DNA from: Nesterenkonia sp. F | GTDB lineage: Bacteria > Actinomycetota > Actinomycetes > Actinomycetales > Micrococcaceae | DNA length: 64,000 nucleotides | NCBI RefSeq assembly: GCF_000220985.1 | Contig: NZ_AFRW01000015.1 | Coordinates: forward strand, 1 to 64,000 | Direction: 5' to 3' | In this document: piece by piece, positions 1-8,794 of the stretch | Numbering within the stretch: position 1 is the first letter of the stretch | How the letters are laid out: every line of letters begins with the position of its first letter | Position numbers and translations under genes: made by a program | The notes under the pieces: generated by a model | What the model was told of the DNA's origin: nothing | The model's input: only the letters and a program-made list of their open reading frames with translations | The model's database searches: none

Positions 1-46
1 TCCGGGCGGCGCGCAGCCGGCGGCGCAGCGCAGTCTTCGACGACAT
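1..46 (-). CDS. 5' end of an unidentified gene running off the left edge
   Basis: An ATG on the minus strand at 46 opens a frame (MSSKTALRRRLRAAR) that leaves the window after 15 codons. A TAGGCT hexamer at 58-53 lies 6 nt before the ATG, the same leaderless arrangement seen at many other genes here. The downstream neighbour of the glycosyltransferase gene on the same strand suggests a further cell-envelope gene, but the peptide is too short to identify. The basic start could precede a membrane segment or a glycosyltransferase domain; this is a guess. Confidence 0.45.
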   Translation of the reverse strand, partial: MSSKTALRRRLRAAR

Positions 47-52
47 GCCCCC

Positions 53-58
53 AGCCTA
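53..58 (-). promoter_or_regulatory. -10 element of the left-edge gene (leaderless type)
   Basis: TAGGCT on the minus strand followed by 6 nt and ATG. No clear -35. Confidence 0.45.
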
Positions 59-153
59 TCCGCTGCCTCCGGCCCGCAGTCGGCGCGGTCGGCACGGTCG
101 GCGGGGCCGGGCGGACGTCGGACACAGCACCTTTCACCCCGGGCCGGGGAAGG

Positions 154-1647
154 TCACGCCGGGTCGGGGGAGGCGGCCTCGTCCGGCGTGTCGGCAGCCG
201 TCGAGGTGTCCACCACCGGAATCGGCGTGGTCAGCCCCACATGCGTGCTGCTGGGCAGGCTCAGCAGGCGCAGGACCTCGCCGGCGCGCCGCGTCCAGGT
301 ATGGCGCTCGACGACGGCGGCCCGGCCGGCGAAGGCCATCCGAGCCCGCAGATCCGGCTGGTCGGCCAGCTGGCCCAGCGCCGCGGCCAGGGCGCCGACG
401 TCGCCGGGCGGCACCAGCAGTCCGCGGTCGGCGTCGGAGATACGCTCGGCCGAGTCCACCGGCTCATGGGTCGGCTGATCGCCCGAGGCGTCCTGACGAG
501 AGGCCGGTCCGCGCAGCAGCGCCGGCAGATCGCCGACGGCCGAGGCGACCACCGGCACGCCGCAGGCCAGGTGCTCGTAGACCGTCAGCGGGGAGATCGG
601 TCGTCCCTCGCCCTCCTGCGGGGCGGGGAAGGGGGCCACTGCCACGTCGACGCGGGTGAGCATCTGCGGCATGTCCGAGGAACGGACCGGACCGTGGAAC
701 GTCACCTGACGGTAGACGTCGAGCTCCACGGCGCGGACCTGCAGCTGTTCCATCTGCGGGCCGCCGCCGATGATCTCCAGCATCCAGTCCCGTCGCCGCG
801 GGTGGGGCGCCTCGGCCAGCGCGCGCAGCAGCAGGTCGATGTCGTGGCGGGGGTCCAGCGAGCCGACCAGTCCGATGGTGAACGGAGCATCCGGGTCGCG
901 GTCTGCGGGGATGAAACGGTCGGTGTTGACGCCGTGGGGGACCACCGCGATGCGCGCGGCCGCCGCCTGTGCGGCATCGGAGCCCCGTTCGGCGCCGCGC
1001 TCGTCCCGCTCGTCCGGGTCGTCGCTCCCGTCGCCGGCGAGCAGTTCGCCGGCCCAGCGAGCCAGCGAGCTCGAGGCGCAGGTGATCAGGTCCGCCGCCG
1101 TCAGTGCACGGACGGTGGGCGACCAGCAGGAGGTCTTCGCGTCGGTGCGCTCCTCCACCAGCGGGGCGTCGAGCTCCATGACCAGCTGGGCGGAATGCCC
1201 GGCGGCGGCCAGCTGCTCCTTCGCCCGGGCGCCGGCGTCGGAGAACATCGAGCATCGCTCGTAGATCAGGTCGAACGGCACCGCCTCCTCGACCGCGCGG
1301 GACGCCAGCTGCGCCGCGGCACGGCCGACGGCCTCGCGGCGGGCGTCGGCGGACACGGCCCGGACGGGCCCCGTCGGGGCCCCGTCCTCGGCCTCGGCCG
1401 GCTGCACCGGACTCGGCGGCACCTCGATCGGCACTGTGACCACCGGGAGCCCGCGCAGGTCGGCGGGCTTCAACCCGGGGGCCGCACCCGAGCCCTCCTC
1501 CGGGCGGTCCTGCTGGGTCAGGCAGAACACCGTGACGTCGTGGCCGTGCGCCTGGAAGGCGCGGATCATCTCCTGCACGCGGACCGAGGCCCCAGTCGTG
1601 CCGAAGAGCCCCACCTCAGGGTCGACGAGCAGATAGGCGATCTTCAT
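154..1647 (-). CDS. Family 4 glycosyltransferase
   Basis: Predicted cytoplasmic or membrane-associated GT-B glycosyltransferase of 497 residues. The N-terminus (MKIAYLLVDPEVGLFGTTGAS) is the usual GT4 opening with a glycine loop. The second domain carries VVPHGVNTDRF, then GLVGSLDPRHDIDLLLRAL, and the E-x7-E-like nucleotide-sugar region YEHLACGVPVVASAVGDLP. I chose ATG 1647 because GGAAGGAATTCGC precedes it and the fold begins there. The frame is open 49 codons further to an ATG at 1794 that sits 8 nt after a TACTAT hexamer, so a leaderless start with a basic extension is possible. It is divergent from galE, which suggests a role in exopolysaccharide or glycolipid synthesis. Donor and acceptor are unknown. 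Confidence 0.85.
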   Translation of the reverse strand: MKIAYLLVDPEVGLFGTTGASVRVQEMIRAFQAHGHDVTVFCLTQQDRPEEGSGAAPGLKPADLRGLPVVTVPIEVPPSPVQPAEAEDGAPTGPVRAVSADARREAVGRAAAQLASRAVEEAVPFDLIYERCSMFSDAGARAKEQLAAAGHSAQLVMELDAPLVEERTDAKTSCWSPTVRALTAADLITCASSSLARWAGELLAGDGSDDPDERDERGAERGSDAAQAAAARIAVVPHGVNTDRFIPADRDPDAPFTIGLVGSLDPRHDIDLLLRALAEAPHPRRRDWMLEIIGGGPQMEQLQVRAVELDVYRQVTFHGPVRSSDMPQMLTRVDVAVAPFPAPQEGEGRPISPLTVYEHLACGVPVVASAVGDLPALLRGPASRQDASGDQPTHEPVDSAERISDADRGLLVPPGDVGALAAALGQLADQPDLRARMAFAGRAAVVERHTWTRRAGEVLRLLSLPSSTHVGLTTPIPVVDTSTAADTPDEAASPDPA

Positions 1648-1802
1648 GCGAATTCCTTCCCCACCAGGTGCGTCCTGCAGATCGACCGGGCGACGGCGTC
1701 GGCGACGAGCTGCCCGGGTCGCCTCGGCGACATGCGGCCGTTCGATGCGACGGGTCGGTCCCGGCGGGACGAGCGGCCGAGCCGGGCCCGGCATCGGCGG
1801 TC

Positions 1803-1808
1803 ATAGTA
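1803..1808 (-). promoter_or_regulatory. -10 element upstream of the glycosyltransferase
   Basis: TACTAT on the minus strand, 8 nt before an in-frame ATG at 1794 and 155 nt before the preferred start. Confidence 0.4.
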
Positions 1809-1925
1809 CGCGGCGAGTCTCGACGTCAGCTGTGCAACGCCTGAACGTCCGTCGGCGGTCCGCTGGATCCGCAGTGGACCACGGTCGACCCGGCGATCGA
1901 CCGCGTCGTCCGCCGTCGGGACTGC

Positions 1926-1931
1926 TAGGCT
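1926..1931 (+). promoter_or_regulatory. -10 element of galE
   Basis: TAGGCT, giving a leader of roughly 110 nt before the galE ribosome binding site. Confidence 0.4.
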
Positions 1932-2051
1932 CCGGCACGGAGCAAGGAGGACGGTGCCTCGGCACGGCGTTCCGGCCCCGTCGAGGGACGACGGCGCCGC
2001 GGCGACCACCGGTGGTCCGTCGAGACGGCGAAGCAGCGAGGAGAGACCTGC

Positions 2052-2990
2052 ATGAAGGTGCTGGTGACCGGAGGAGCCGGCTACATCGGAGGCGTGGTGG
2101 CCCAGCAGCTGCTCGCCGGCGATCACGAGGTGGTGATCCTCGACGATCTTTCCACCGGCCATGACGACGCGGTGCTGCCGGGGGCGCAGTGGCGCGCAGG
2201 CAGCATCGCCGACGCGGGCGAGGTGCTGGACTCCAGCTTCGACGCGGTCATCCACCTGGCGGCCAAGTCTCTGGTGGGCGAGTCCGTCCAGCACCCCGAA
2301 CGGTACTGGCACGGCAACATCGTGGCCTCGCTGGCGCTGATCGACGCCGTCCGCGCCGCCGGCGTGCCGCGGTTCATCTTCTCCTCGACCGCGGCGGTCT
2401 ACGGCACTCCCGTCAGCGACGCGATCACCGAGGACCACCCGACTGCTCCGATCAACCCCTATGGCGCCTCGAAGCTGGCCATCGACCACATGCTCGCCGC
2501 CGAGGCGACCGCGCACGGGCTGTCTGCGGCGAGCCTGCGTTACTTCAACGTCGGCGGGGCCAGCGACGGACTGTCCGAGCGCCACGATCCGGAGACGCAT
2601 CTGATCCCGAACCTGCTGCGGGCCGCGGCCGGCGGCGGCGAGCCGGCGAAGCTCTTCGGGACCGACTACCCGACGCACGACGGCACGGCAGTGCGCGACT
2701 ACATCCACGTGCTGGACCTCGCCGACGCGCATCTGCGCGCGATGGAGCAGATCCGGCCGGGCACCCACGAGGTGTTCAACCTCGGCACTGGCGTGGGCTC
2801 CAGCGTGCGCGAGGTCCTCGACGCCGTCGAGACCGTCACCGGTCGGCGGGTGCCGGTGATCGAGGAGGACCGCCGCCCCGGCGACCCGGCCACGCTGGTC
2901 GCCTCCGGGGAGAAGGCCCGCGAGGTGCTGGGCTGGACGCCGCGGCGCGATCTGGTCGGCATCGTCCGCGACGCCTGGGAGCACCTCTGA
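2052..2990 (+). CDS. galE: UDP-glucose 4-epimerase
   Basis: Interconverts UDP-glucose and UDP-galactose using tightly bound NAD, supplying galactose for glycans. The 312-residue protein is an extended short-chain dehydrogenase. The Rossmann glycine motif VTGGAGYIGG is at residues 5-14, the catalytic serine lies in FSSTAAVYG near 117, and the Tyr-x3-Lys pair in NPYGASKLAIDH near 140. A C-terminal EVLGWTPRRDL segment is typical of GalE. GAGGAGAG precedes the ATG. At 312 residues it is shorter than the about 338 of E. coli GalE, as is common in Actinobacteria. The adjacent glycosyltransferase may use its product (inference). Confidence 0.92.
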   Translation: MKVLVTGGAGYIGGVVAQQLLAGDHEVVILDDLSTGHDDAVLPGAQWRAGSIADAGEVLDSSFDAVIHLAAKSLVGESVQHPERYWHGNIVASLALIDAVRAAGVPRFIFSSTAAVYGTPVSDAITEDHPTAPINPYGASKLAIDHMLAAEATAHGLSAASLRYFNVGGASDGLSERHDPETHLIPNLLRAAAGGGEPAKLFGTDYPTHDGTAVRDYIHVLDLADAHLRAMEQIRPGTHEVFNLGTGVGSSVREVLDAVETVTGRRVPVIEEDRRPGDPATLVASGEKAREVLGWTPRRDLVGIVRDAWEHL

Positions 2991-3047
2991 GCCGTCCCCG
3001 GCGCTGAGTCGCCCCCGGCGTCGTCGTGGCGCTCCGCTGCGGGACGA

Positions 3048-4024
3048 TCAGCTCTTCCGGGCGGCGACGGCGGCGTCGTAGAGCTCGCGGGAGGTCGTCC
3101 CGTGCTCGGCGGCGACCTCCTTGGCCGCGGCCTTGACCTTCTCACCGGCTTCGGCGCGGCGCAGCACCGCGGCGACCAGGTCCTCGTGGGAAGGAGCCGC
3201 GCGCTCCTCGGCACCGCCGATGACCAGCACCACCTCGCCGCGCAGCTGCCGGGAAGCGGTCTGCTCGGCCAGCTCGGCGAGGCTGCCGCGCAGCACCTCC
3301 TCGTGCTTCTTGGTCAGCTCCCGGCACATCGCGGCACCGCGTCCGCCGCCGAGCTGTTCGGCGCATTCGGCCAGCGTGGCCGCCGTGCGATGCGGGGACT
3401 CGAAGAGCACGGTGGTCCACTCCTCGTCCGCCAGCCGGCGCAGCAGCCGACGGCGGTCGGCGCCCTTGCGCGGCATGAACCCGGCGAAGGTGAATCGATC
3501 GGTGGGCAGGCCGGAGAGCGCCAGGGCGGTGGGCACCGCCGAGGCTCCGGGGCCGCGGTGACCTCCACTCCCGCCTCGACGGCGGCGGCGACCAGCCGGA
3601 AGCCGGGGTCGGAGACGGCCGGCATCCCGGCGTCGGAGACCACCAGCACCCGGGTTCCTGCGGCGGCCTGCTCGACGACCTCCGCGGCGCGGGAGGCTTC
3701 ATTGTGCTCGTGCAGGCTGACCAGCCGCCCGGCCGGGCGCACGCCCAGTGCCCGGCAGAGGTGCCGGGTGCGGCGGGTATCCTCGGCGGCGATGATCTCG
3801 GCGGTGCCCAGCAGCGCGCGCAGCCGCGCGCTGGCGTCGGAGAGATTGCCGATGGGGGTCGCGGCGAGCACCAGCGGCACGTCCCAGAGCCCGGAGGGGG
3901 CGGCGTCGGCGGTATGACCGGCGGTGTCATCGGCCGTGTCGTCGGCGCGGTCGGCCGGCGCGCCCTCCGAGGCCTCGTCGTGCGGCCCGCCCCGGAGCTC
4001 GTCCTGCGCGTCGTGGTCGGACAT
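3048..4024 (-). pseudogene. rsmI: 16S rRNA 2'-O-methyltransferase RsmI, frameshifted as sequenced
   Basis: RsmI methylates the ribose of C1402 in 16S rRNA using SAM. The first frame, from ATG 4024 (GGAGG 8 nt upstream), runs through [29 protein letters not shown] and [13 protein letters not shown], then becomes [12 protein letters not shown]. The expected continuation ([20 protein letters not shown] to ELYDAAVAARKS) lies in the next frame. Adding one G to the GG at 3548-3547 restores a P-G-A-S-A motif and one 325-residue protein. The N-terminus carries an acidic, low-complexity extension of about 45 residues before the conserved domain. It is divergent from the O-mannosyltransferase gene, the same pairing as in mycobacteria. 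A single missing G in a short G run is most simply a sequencing error. Confidence 0.88.
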
Positions 4025-4130
4025 GGCGGCGGCCTCCATCGGCGGGCGGGGGTGCGGGAGCGTTCCGGAGATGCGGTGCGACGTCGCGACCGTCCGGAGT
4101 GGGAGCGCCGAGGTCTCGGAGCTCGCCACG

Positions 4131-4136
4131 TAGCAT
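4131..4136 (+). promoter_or_regulatory. -10 element of the O-mannosyltransferase gene
   Basis: TAGCAT followed by 7 nt and GTG 4144, predicting a leaderless mRNA. Confidence 0.55.
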
Positions 4137-4143
4137 ACCCATC

Positions 4144-5853
4144 GTGACCCGCCAGACTCCCACCGTCGCCGCGACGGACCGCGCGACGTCGACCGAGGCC
4201 GCCGTCGGCTCCCGGCGCGCGCGGCTGCTCCGTCGGCTGGGCGCAGAGCCCTTCCGCCCGGGGCTGTGGGGCGTCTGGATCCCGGCGCTGGTGACGATGC
4301 TCGCCGCCGCGCTCCGCCTGCCGGGGCTGGCGCGCCCGCACGAGCTCATCTTCGACGAGACCTACTACGCCAAGGACGCCTACGCCCTGCTGCAGGCCGG
4401 CTACGAGCTCTCCTGGCCCGACGAGGCCGACGACGCCTTCCTGGCCGGCTCCCCGGCTCCGCAGGACGAGGCTTCGTTCGTCGTCCATCCGCCGCTGGGC
4501 AAGTGGCTCATCGCGCTGGGCATCCGAGCCGTGGGCGCGGATTCCGCCGTCGGCTGGCGGATCGCCTCGGTGGTCGCCGGGGTCCTCGGCGTGCTGCTGG
4601 TCGCGCTGATCGCGCAGCGGATGTTCCGCTCGGTCTTCCTGGGCGGGGTGGCCGGCGTGCTGCTGGCCGTGGAGGGTCACCATCTGGTGATGAGCCGGGC
4701 GGCGCTGCTCGACATCTTCCTCTCGCTGTTCGTGCTGGCGGCCTTCGGCGCGCTGCTGGCCGATCGCTGGCAGGGACGACGGCGGCTGGCCGAGCTGCTG
4801 TCCCGCGAACCGGAGGCCGGAGGCGTGGGCGGCGGATCCTTCCGGAGCCGCCGCGGTCCGCTGCTGCTCTGGCGCCCGTGGCGGCTGGCGGCCGCAGTGC
4901 TGCTGGGCTGCGCGACGTCGGTGAAGCTCTCGGCCCTGGCCTTCGTCGCCGTCTTCGGCGTCATGGTCGTGCTCTGGGATCTGCAGGCGCGTCGCGCGGC
5001 CGGACTGCGCGGCTGGCCGAGCGCCGGGCTGCGCGACGGACTGCTGGCCGTGGTCACCGTGCTGCCGCTGGCCGCCGTCACCTATACGGCCACCTGGACC
5101 GGATGGCTGGTCACCTCCGGCGGCTGGGGGAGGGGCTGGCATCTGACGCATCCGGCCGAGGGCATCGGGCAGCTGGTGCCCGGGCCGCTGCGTTCGCTGT
5201 GGCAGTACCACGTCTCCATCCTCTCGTTCCACGAGGGGCTCAGCGACGGGCACGACTACGCCTCCTCGCCCTGGACATGGCCGTTCATGGGGCGTCCGGT
5301 GTCGATGCACTACGAGTCGATCGAGGCCGGGTCGTCGGGCTGCGGCGAGGCGGCGTGCTCGCAGGCGGTGCTCGACCTGGCGAATCCGGTGATCTGGTGG
5401 GGCGGGCTGGTCGCGCTGCTGGTCGTCGTCGCGCTCTGGCTGGGGCGTCGGGACTGGCGCCACGGGGCGATCCTCTCCGGGATCCTCGCCGGTTGGGCGG
5501 TCTGGCTGCTCTTCCCTGCCCGGACCATGTTCTTCTTCTACACCGTCGCCTACGAGCCTTTCCTGATCCTGGCGCTCGTCGCCGTCGCCGCCCTGGTGAT
5601 GCGCCGCGGAGCCGCCCGCGCCGGCGGGGTGGACGCCGTCCGGGCCGCCCGCGCGGCGAGCAGACGGCGCGGGGGACGACGGTCCGTGGATCGCCCCGGG
5701 GCCCTCGGTCCGCTTCAGCGTGCAGCGGCGCTCGTGCTGGTCTTCGTGCTGCTGGCGACGGCGGCCTCGATCTTCTTCCACCCGATCTGGACAGCGGAGC
5801 TGATCCCGACGGACCAGTGGCGATGGCGCATGTGGCTGCAGTCCTGGGTCTGA
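4144..5853 (+). CDS. Protein O-mannosyltransferase (PMT family, GT39)
   Basis: Polytopic membrane enzyme that transfers mannose from polyprenyl-phosphate-mannose to Ser/Thr of secreted proteins. The 569-residue protein has a cytoplasmic basic N-terminus, a first membrane segment ([15 protein letters not shown]), and the acidic loop [19 protein letters not shown], whose Asp-Glu pair is the family signature. Repeated hydrophobic segments follow (for example [32 protein letters not shown]), with [15 protein letters not shown] and the P-Y-x-W-type region [16 protein letters not shown] 4144 is chosen because it starts 7 nt after TAGCAT. Neighbouring rsmI is a conserved partner. It should act co-translationally with Sec export. 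Confidence 0.9.
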   Translation: MTRQTPTVAATDRATSTEAAVGSRRARLLRRLGAEPFRPGLWGVWIPALVTMLAAALRLPGLARPHELIFDETYYAKDAYALLQAGYELSWPDEADDAFLAGSPAPQDEASFVVHPPLGKWLIALGIRAVGADSAVGWRIASVVAGVLGVLLVALIAQRMFRSVFLGGVAGVLLAVEGHHLVMSRAALLDIFLSLFVLAAFGALLADRWQGRRRLAELLSREPEAGGVGGGSFRSRRGPLLLWRPWRLAAAVLLGCATSVKLSALAFVAVFGVMVVLWDLQARRAAGLRGWPSAGLRDGLLAVVTVLPLAAVTYTATWTGWLVTSGGWGRGWHLTHPAEGIGQLVPGPLRSLWQYHVSILSFHEGLSDGHDYASSPWTWPFMGRPVSMHYESIEAGSSGCGEAACSQAVLDLANPVIWWGGLVALLVVVALWLGRRDWRHGAILSGILAGWAVWLLFPARTMFFFYTVAYEPFLILALVAVAALVMRRGAARAGGVDAVRAARAASRRRGGRRSVDRPGALGPLQRAAALVLVFVLLATAASIFFHPIWTAELIPTDQWRWRMWLQSWV

Positions 5854-5866
5854 GCCGCCCGGCGGA

Positions 5867-5872
5867 TATAGT
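5867..5872 (+). promoter_or_regulatory. -10 element of the acyl-CoA synthetase gene
   Basis: TATAGT, 7 nt before GTG 5880; leaderless type. Confidence 0.55.
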
Positions 5873-5879
5873 GGCGGGC

Positions 5880-7712
5880 GTGACTGCTGAAGCCCCGATC
5901 ACCGAGGCGGCCACCGAACAGGTGGCGCATCTGGACCCGGCGACCAATGTGACCGACGGCGTCCTCGCCCTGCGCGAGAGCGATCCCGGATGTCCCGTCT
6001 ACGCAGTGCCCAACGGCGCCGGCGGCTGGGTGGACGTGACCATCGACAGCTTCGTGGACCAGGTGCGTCGCACCGCCCGAGGCCTGATCGGTCTCGGCGT
6101 GGACGTCGGCGACCGGGTGGTGGTCATGGCCCCGACCAGCTACTGGTGGGCGGTGATCGATCAGGCCGTCTGGTTCGCCGGCGGCGTCTCGGTCCCGATC
6201 TACGAGACCAGCTCCCCGCGGCAGGTCGCCGACGTCGTACACCATGCTGCGCCGCGGCTGGCGCTGGTCGGCGGCGCGGAGATCGCCGAGACGGTCCGCC
6301 GCGGAGTCGAGGCCGCCGCGGAGGAGGTCCCTGTGCAGGCCTTCGACGGCGCGGAGGCGCTGCGTGCGATCGCCGCCCACGGCGACGGCGTCGACGAGGC
6401 GACGCTGGAGGCGGCCCGCTCGGCGGCGCGCCTGGACGACGTCGCCACGCTGGTCTACACCTCCGGGACCACCGGACGCCCCAAGGGCGTGCGCATCACG
6501 CACCGCAACCTGGCCGAGGGAGCGGCGAACATCGTGCCGTTCGCCCGCGACATCCTCGGCGCAGGGCCTTCGCGCACGCTGATCTTCCTGCCGCTGGCCC
6601 ATGTCCTGGCCCGGGCGGTGCAGCTGATCTGCCTGCACCACGGCATCCAGGTCGCCCACAGCCCCGGCGCCGCCCGGCTCACCGAGGACCTGGCCAGCTT
6701 TCGGCCAGAGTGGATGCTCGCGGTGCCGCGGGTCTACGAGAAGGTCCACCAGTCGCTGCAGGAGGCCGCCCGCGACGCCGGCCGCGAGCAGATCGCCGAG
6801 TCGGCCCGGCGCACGGCGGTGGAGTACTCGCAGGCCCGGCAGCGGCAGGCCGACGGCGGTGAGGGGCCCTCGGCGGCGCTGCGAGCGAAGCGCGCGTTCT
6901 ACGATCGACTGGTCTACCGCCGGCTGCGAGCCCGGCTCGGCGGGCAGATCCGCTATATGGTCTGCGGCGCCTCCGCACTCAACCCGGAGATCGCGCACTT
7001 CTTCACCGGAGCCGGCCTGCCGATCCAGGAGGGCTACGGGCTGACCGAGTCCACCGCCCCGATCACGTTGAACGTCCCCGGCGCCACGCGGCTGGGCACA
7101 GTGGGGCTGCCCGTGCCGGGCAGCATGGTGCGCGTCGCCGACGACGGGGAGGTCCTGCTGCGCGGCTCGGTCGTCTTCGACGGCTACCACCGCGACGGAC
7201 GGGCCACCGACGAGGCCTTCGACGAGGCCGGCTTCTTCCGCACCGGCGACCTGGGTGCACTGGACGAGGACGGGTACCTGGCCATCACCGGCCGGAAGAA
7301 GGAGCTGCTGGTCACCGCCGGGGGCAAGAACATCCACCCGGCGCCGCTGGAGGAACGGATCCGGCTGTGTCCGCTGGTGGCCCAGGCGGTCGTCGTCGGC
7401 GACGACCGGCCCTTCGTGGCCGCGCTGATCACGCTTGACGCCGAGGCGGTGGCCTCCTGGAGCGCCGCGGCCGGCCACGAGCAGATGAGCCTGGCCGAGG
7501 CCGCCGAGCATCCTGAGGTGCGCGACCAGGTGCAGCAGGCGGTGGACGCGGCCAATGAGACGGTCTCCCGAGCCGAGTCGGTGCGGACCTTCCGGATCCT
7601 GCCGCTCGAGTTCAGCGAGGAGACCGGGCACATGACGCCGTCGCAGAAGCTGCAGCGTCACCGGGTGATCGCCGACTGCGCCGAGGAGATCGAGGCGATC
7701 TACTCCCGGTGA
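5880..7712 (+). CDS. Long-chain fatty-acid--CoA ligase (AMP-forming)
   Basis: Activates a fatty acid with ATP to acyl-AMP and then acyl-CoA. The 610-residue protein belongs to the ANL superfamily. The phosphate-binding loop TLVYTSGTTGRPKGVRITH is near residue 195, the adenine region YGLTESTAPITLN near 385, the Asp motif RTGDLGALDEDGY near 455, and the hinge and lysine region GRKKELLVTAGGKNIHPAPLE near 475. The length and the FadD15-like layout match actinobacterial long-chain enzymes rather than short acetyl-CoA synthetases. GTG 5880 is 27 nt after the upstream stop and 7 nt after TATAGT, so it has its own promoter despite the close spacing. Chain-length preference cannot be read from sequence. 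Confidence 0.9.
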   Translation: MTAEAPITEAATEQVAHLDPATNVTDGVLALRESDPGCPVYAVPNGAGGWVDVTIDSFVDQVRRTARGLIGLGVDVGDRVVVMAPTSYWWAVIDQAVWFAGGVSVPIYETSSPRQVADVVHHAAPRLALVGGAEIAETVRRGVEAAAEEVPVQAFDGAEALRAIAAHGDGVDEATLEAARSAARLDDVATLVYTSGTTGRPKGVRITHRNLAEGAANIVPFARDILGAGPSRTLIFLPLAHVLARAVQLICLHHGIQVAHSPGAARLTEDLASFRPEWMLAVPRVYEKVHQSLQEAARDAGREQIAESARRTAVEYSQARQRQADGGEGPSAALRAKRAFYDRLVYRRLRARLGGQIRYMVCGASALNPEIAHFFTGAGLPIQEGYGLTESTAPITLNVPGATRLGTVGLPVPGSMVRVADDGEVLLRGSVVFDGYHRDGRATDEAFDEAGFFRTGDLGALDEDGYLAITGRKKELLVTAGGKNIHPAPLEERIRLCPLVAQAVVVGDDRPFVAALITLDAEAVASWSAAAGHEQMSLAEAAEHPEVRDQVQQAVDAANETVSRAESVRTFRILPLEFSEETGHMTPSQKLQRHRVIADCAEEIEAIYSR

Positions 7713-7790
7713 ACAGCACGGGGCGGATCGGCCGGGGCGCATCGGGGCACCGGAACCGACGTCGCTGGGCGGGCCGACGCCGTCGGCGGC

Positions 7791-7796
7791 TAAGCT
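7791..7796 (+). promoter_or_regulatory. -10 element of tatD
   Basis: TAAGCT, 8 nt before GTG 7805; leaderless type. Confidence 0.5.
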
Positions 7797-7804
7797 GGGG
7801 TGCT

Positions 7805-8794
7805 GTGAGTGATGAAGCTGCGAGCGAGCCCGCTGTCCGCGAACCGCATCCCGTCGTGCCCGGTGAGACCCCGGCGGTCTATCAGCCTCGGGACGCCTCC
7901 ACCCTCGGGGACGAGGCGCCCCGTCGCGATCCGGCCGAGGAGAACTCCGGCCGTCGTCGGCGTCTGGAGTACCCGCCGGCGCCCGAGCCGCTGGCGGTGC
8001 CGGTGATCGACAACCACGCTCATCTGGACTTCCGCGACGGCCAGGTGGCGGTGAGCGTCGTCGAGGCTCTGGACGCGGCCGCGTCGGTCGGCGTCGCCGG
8101 GGCGATCAACGTCGGCTACGACGTCGACTCCAGCGAGTTCTCCGTCCGTGCCGCCCGCCAGGATGGTCGGCTCAAGGCAGCCGTCGCGCTGCACCCCAAC
8201 GATGCCCCGGAGCTGGCGGCCGTCGGCCAGTACGACGACGCGCTGGCCCGCATCGCCGAGCTGGCCGGCGACGAGGAAGTCGTCGCCGTCGGCGAGACCG
8301 GCCTGGACTACTTCCGCACCGGCGAGGAGGGCCGTGCCGCGCAGCGACGCAGCTTCGCCGATCACCTGCAGCTGGCCGCCGAGCGGGGCCTGCCGGTGCA
8401 GATCCACGACCGCGACGCTCACGACGATGTCGTCGCCGTGTTGAAGGACGCCCCGCGGCTGCCCGAGGTGGTGGTCTTCCACTGCTTCTCCGGCGACGCC
8501 GAGCTCGCCCGGATCTGCTCGGAGCACGGCTGGTACATGTCTTTCGCCGGGACGGTGACCTTCAAGAACGCCGAGCCGCTGCGCGAAGGGCTCGACGTCG
8601 CCGATCCCGAGCTCATCCTGGTCGAGACGGACACGCCGTTCCTCACGCCGCACCCGCACCGCGGGCGTCCCAACGCCCCCTACCTCATCCCGCAGACGAT
8701 GCGACTGATGGCCGAGCGGCGCGGCGTCGAGCTGGACGCGCTGTGCCGACAGGTCATGGACAACACGGTCCGCGCCTACGGAGCCTGGCTGTGA
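7805..8794 (+). CDS. tatD: TatD family metal-dependent deoxyribonuclease
   Basis: TatD proteins are TIM-barrel metal-dependent hydrolases with 3'-5' DNA exonuclease activity. The 329-residue protein has the metal-binding signature IDNHAHLDF at about residue 66, AVGETGLDYFR near 160, IHDRDAHDD near 202, VFHCFSGD near 222 and VETDTPFLTPHPHRGRPN near 275. These are all the expected His and Asp ligands. About 60 extra residues, rich in Pro, Glu and Arg, precede the barrel and look disordered. It overlaps rsmA by 4 nt (GTGA), so the two are translationally coupled. In many Actinobacteria an rpfB gene lies between them; it is absent here. Confidence 0.9.
   Translation: MSDEAASEPAVREPHPVVPGETPAVYQPRDASTLGDEAPRRDPAEENSGRRRRLEYPPAPEPLAVPVIDNHAHLDFRDGQVAVSVVEALDAAASVGVAGAINVGYDVDSSEFSVRAARQDGRLKAAVALHPNDAPELAAVGQYDDALARIAELAGDEEVVAVGETGLDYFRTGEEGRAAQRRSFADHLQLAAERGLPVQIHDRDAHDDVVAVLKDAPRLPEVVVFHCFSGDAELARICSEHGWYMSFAGTVTFKNAEPLREGLDVADPELILVETDTPFLTPHPHRGRPNAPYLIPQTMRLMAERRGVELDALCRQVMDNTVRAYGAWL

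Larger units (their letters stand above)
1648..2051. other. Divergent intergenic region between glycosyltransferase and galE
   Basis: This 404-bp stretch holds no convincing gene. Minus-strand TACTAT at 1808-1803 is a candidate -10 for the glycosyltransferase and plus-strand TAGGCT at 1926-1931 a candidate -10 for galE. Both mRNAs would then carry leaders of over 100 nt unless the glycosyltransferase starts at 1794. Frames crossing it are arginine-rich and look like GC-driven noise. Confidence 0.5.

Noticed and set aside
3142-5781. 879-codon minus-strand frame opposite the O-mannosyltransferase
   Set aside because: Rich in Arg, Pro, Gln and His with no domain; it is the complement of a coding strand, and only its last part touches rsmI.
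4266-7712. Continuous 1148-codon frame spanning the O-mannosyltransferase and the acyl-CoA synthetase
   Set aside because: Only the part from 5880 encodes recognisable protein; the first half is Arg/Gly/Ala-rich out-of-frame translation of the mannosyltransferase, with a good promoter and start at 5880.
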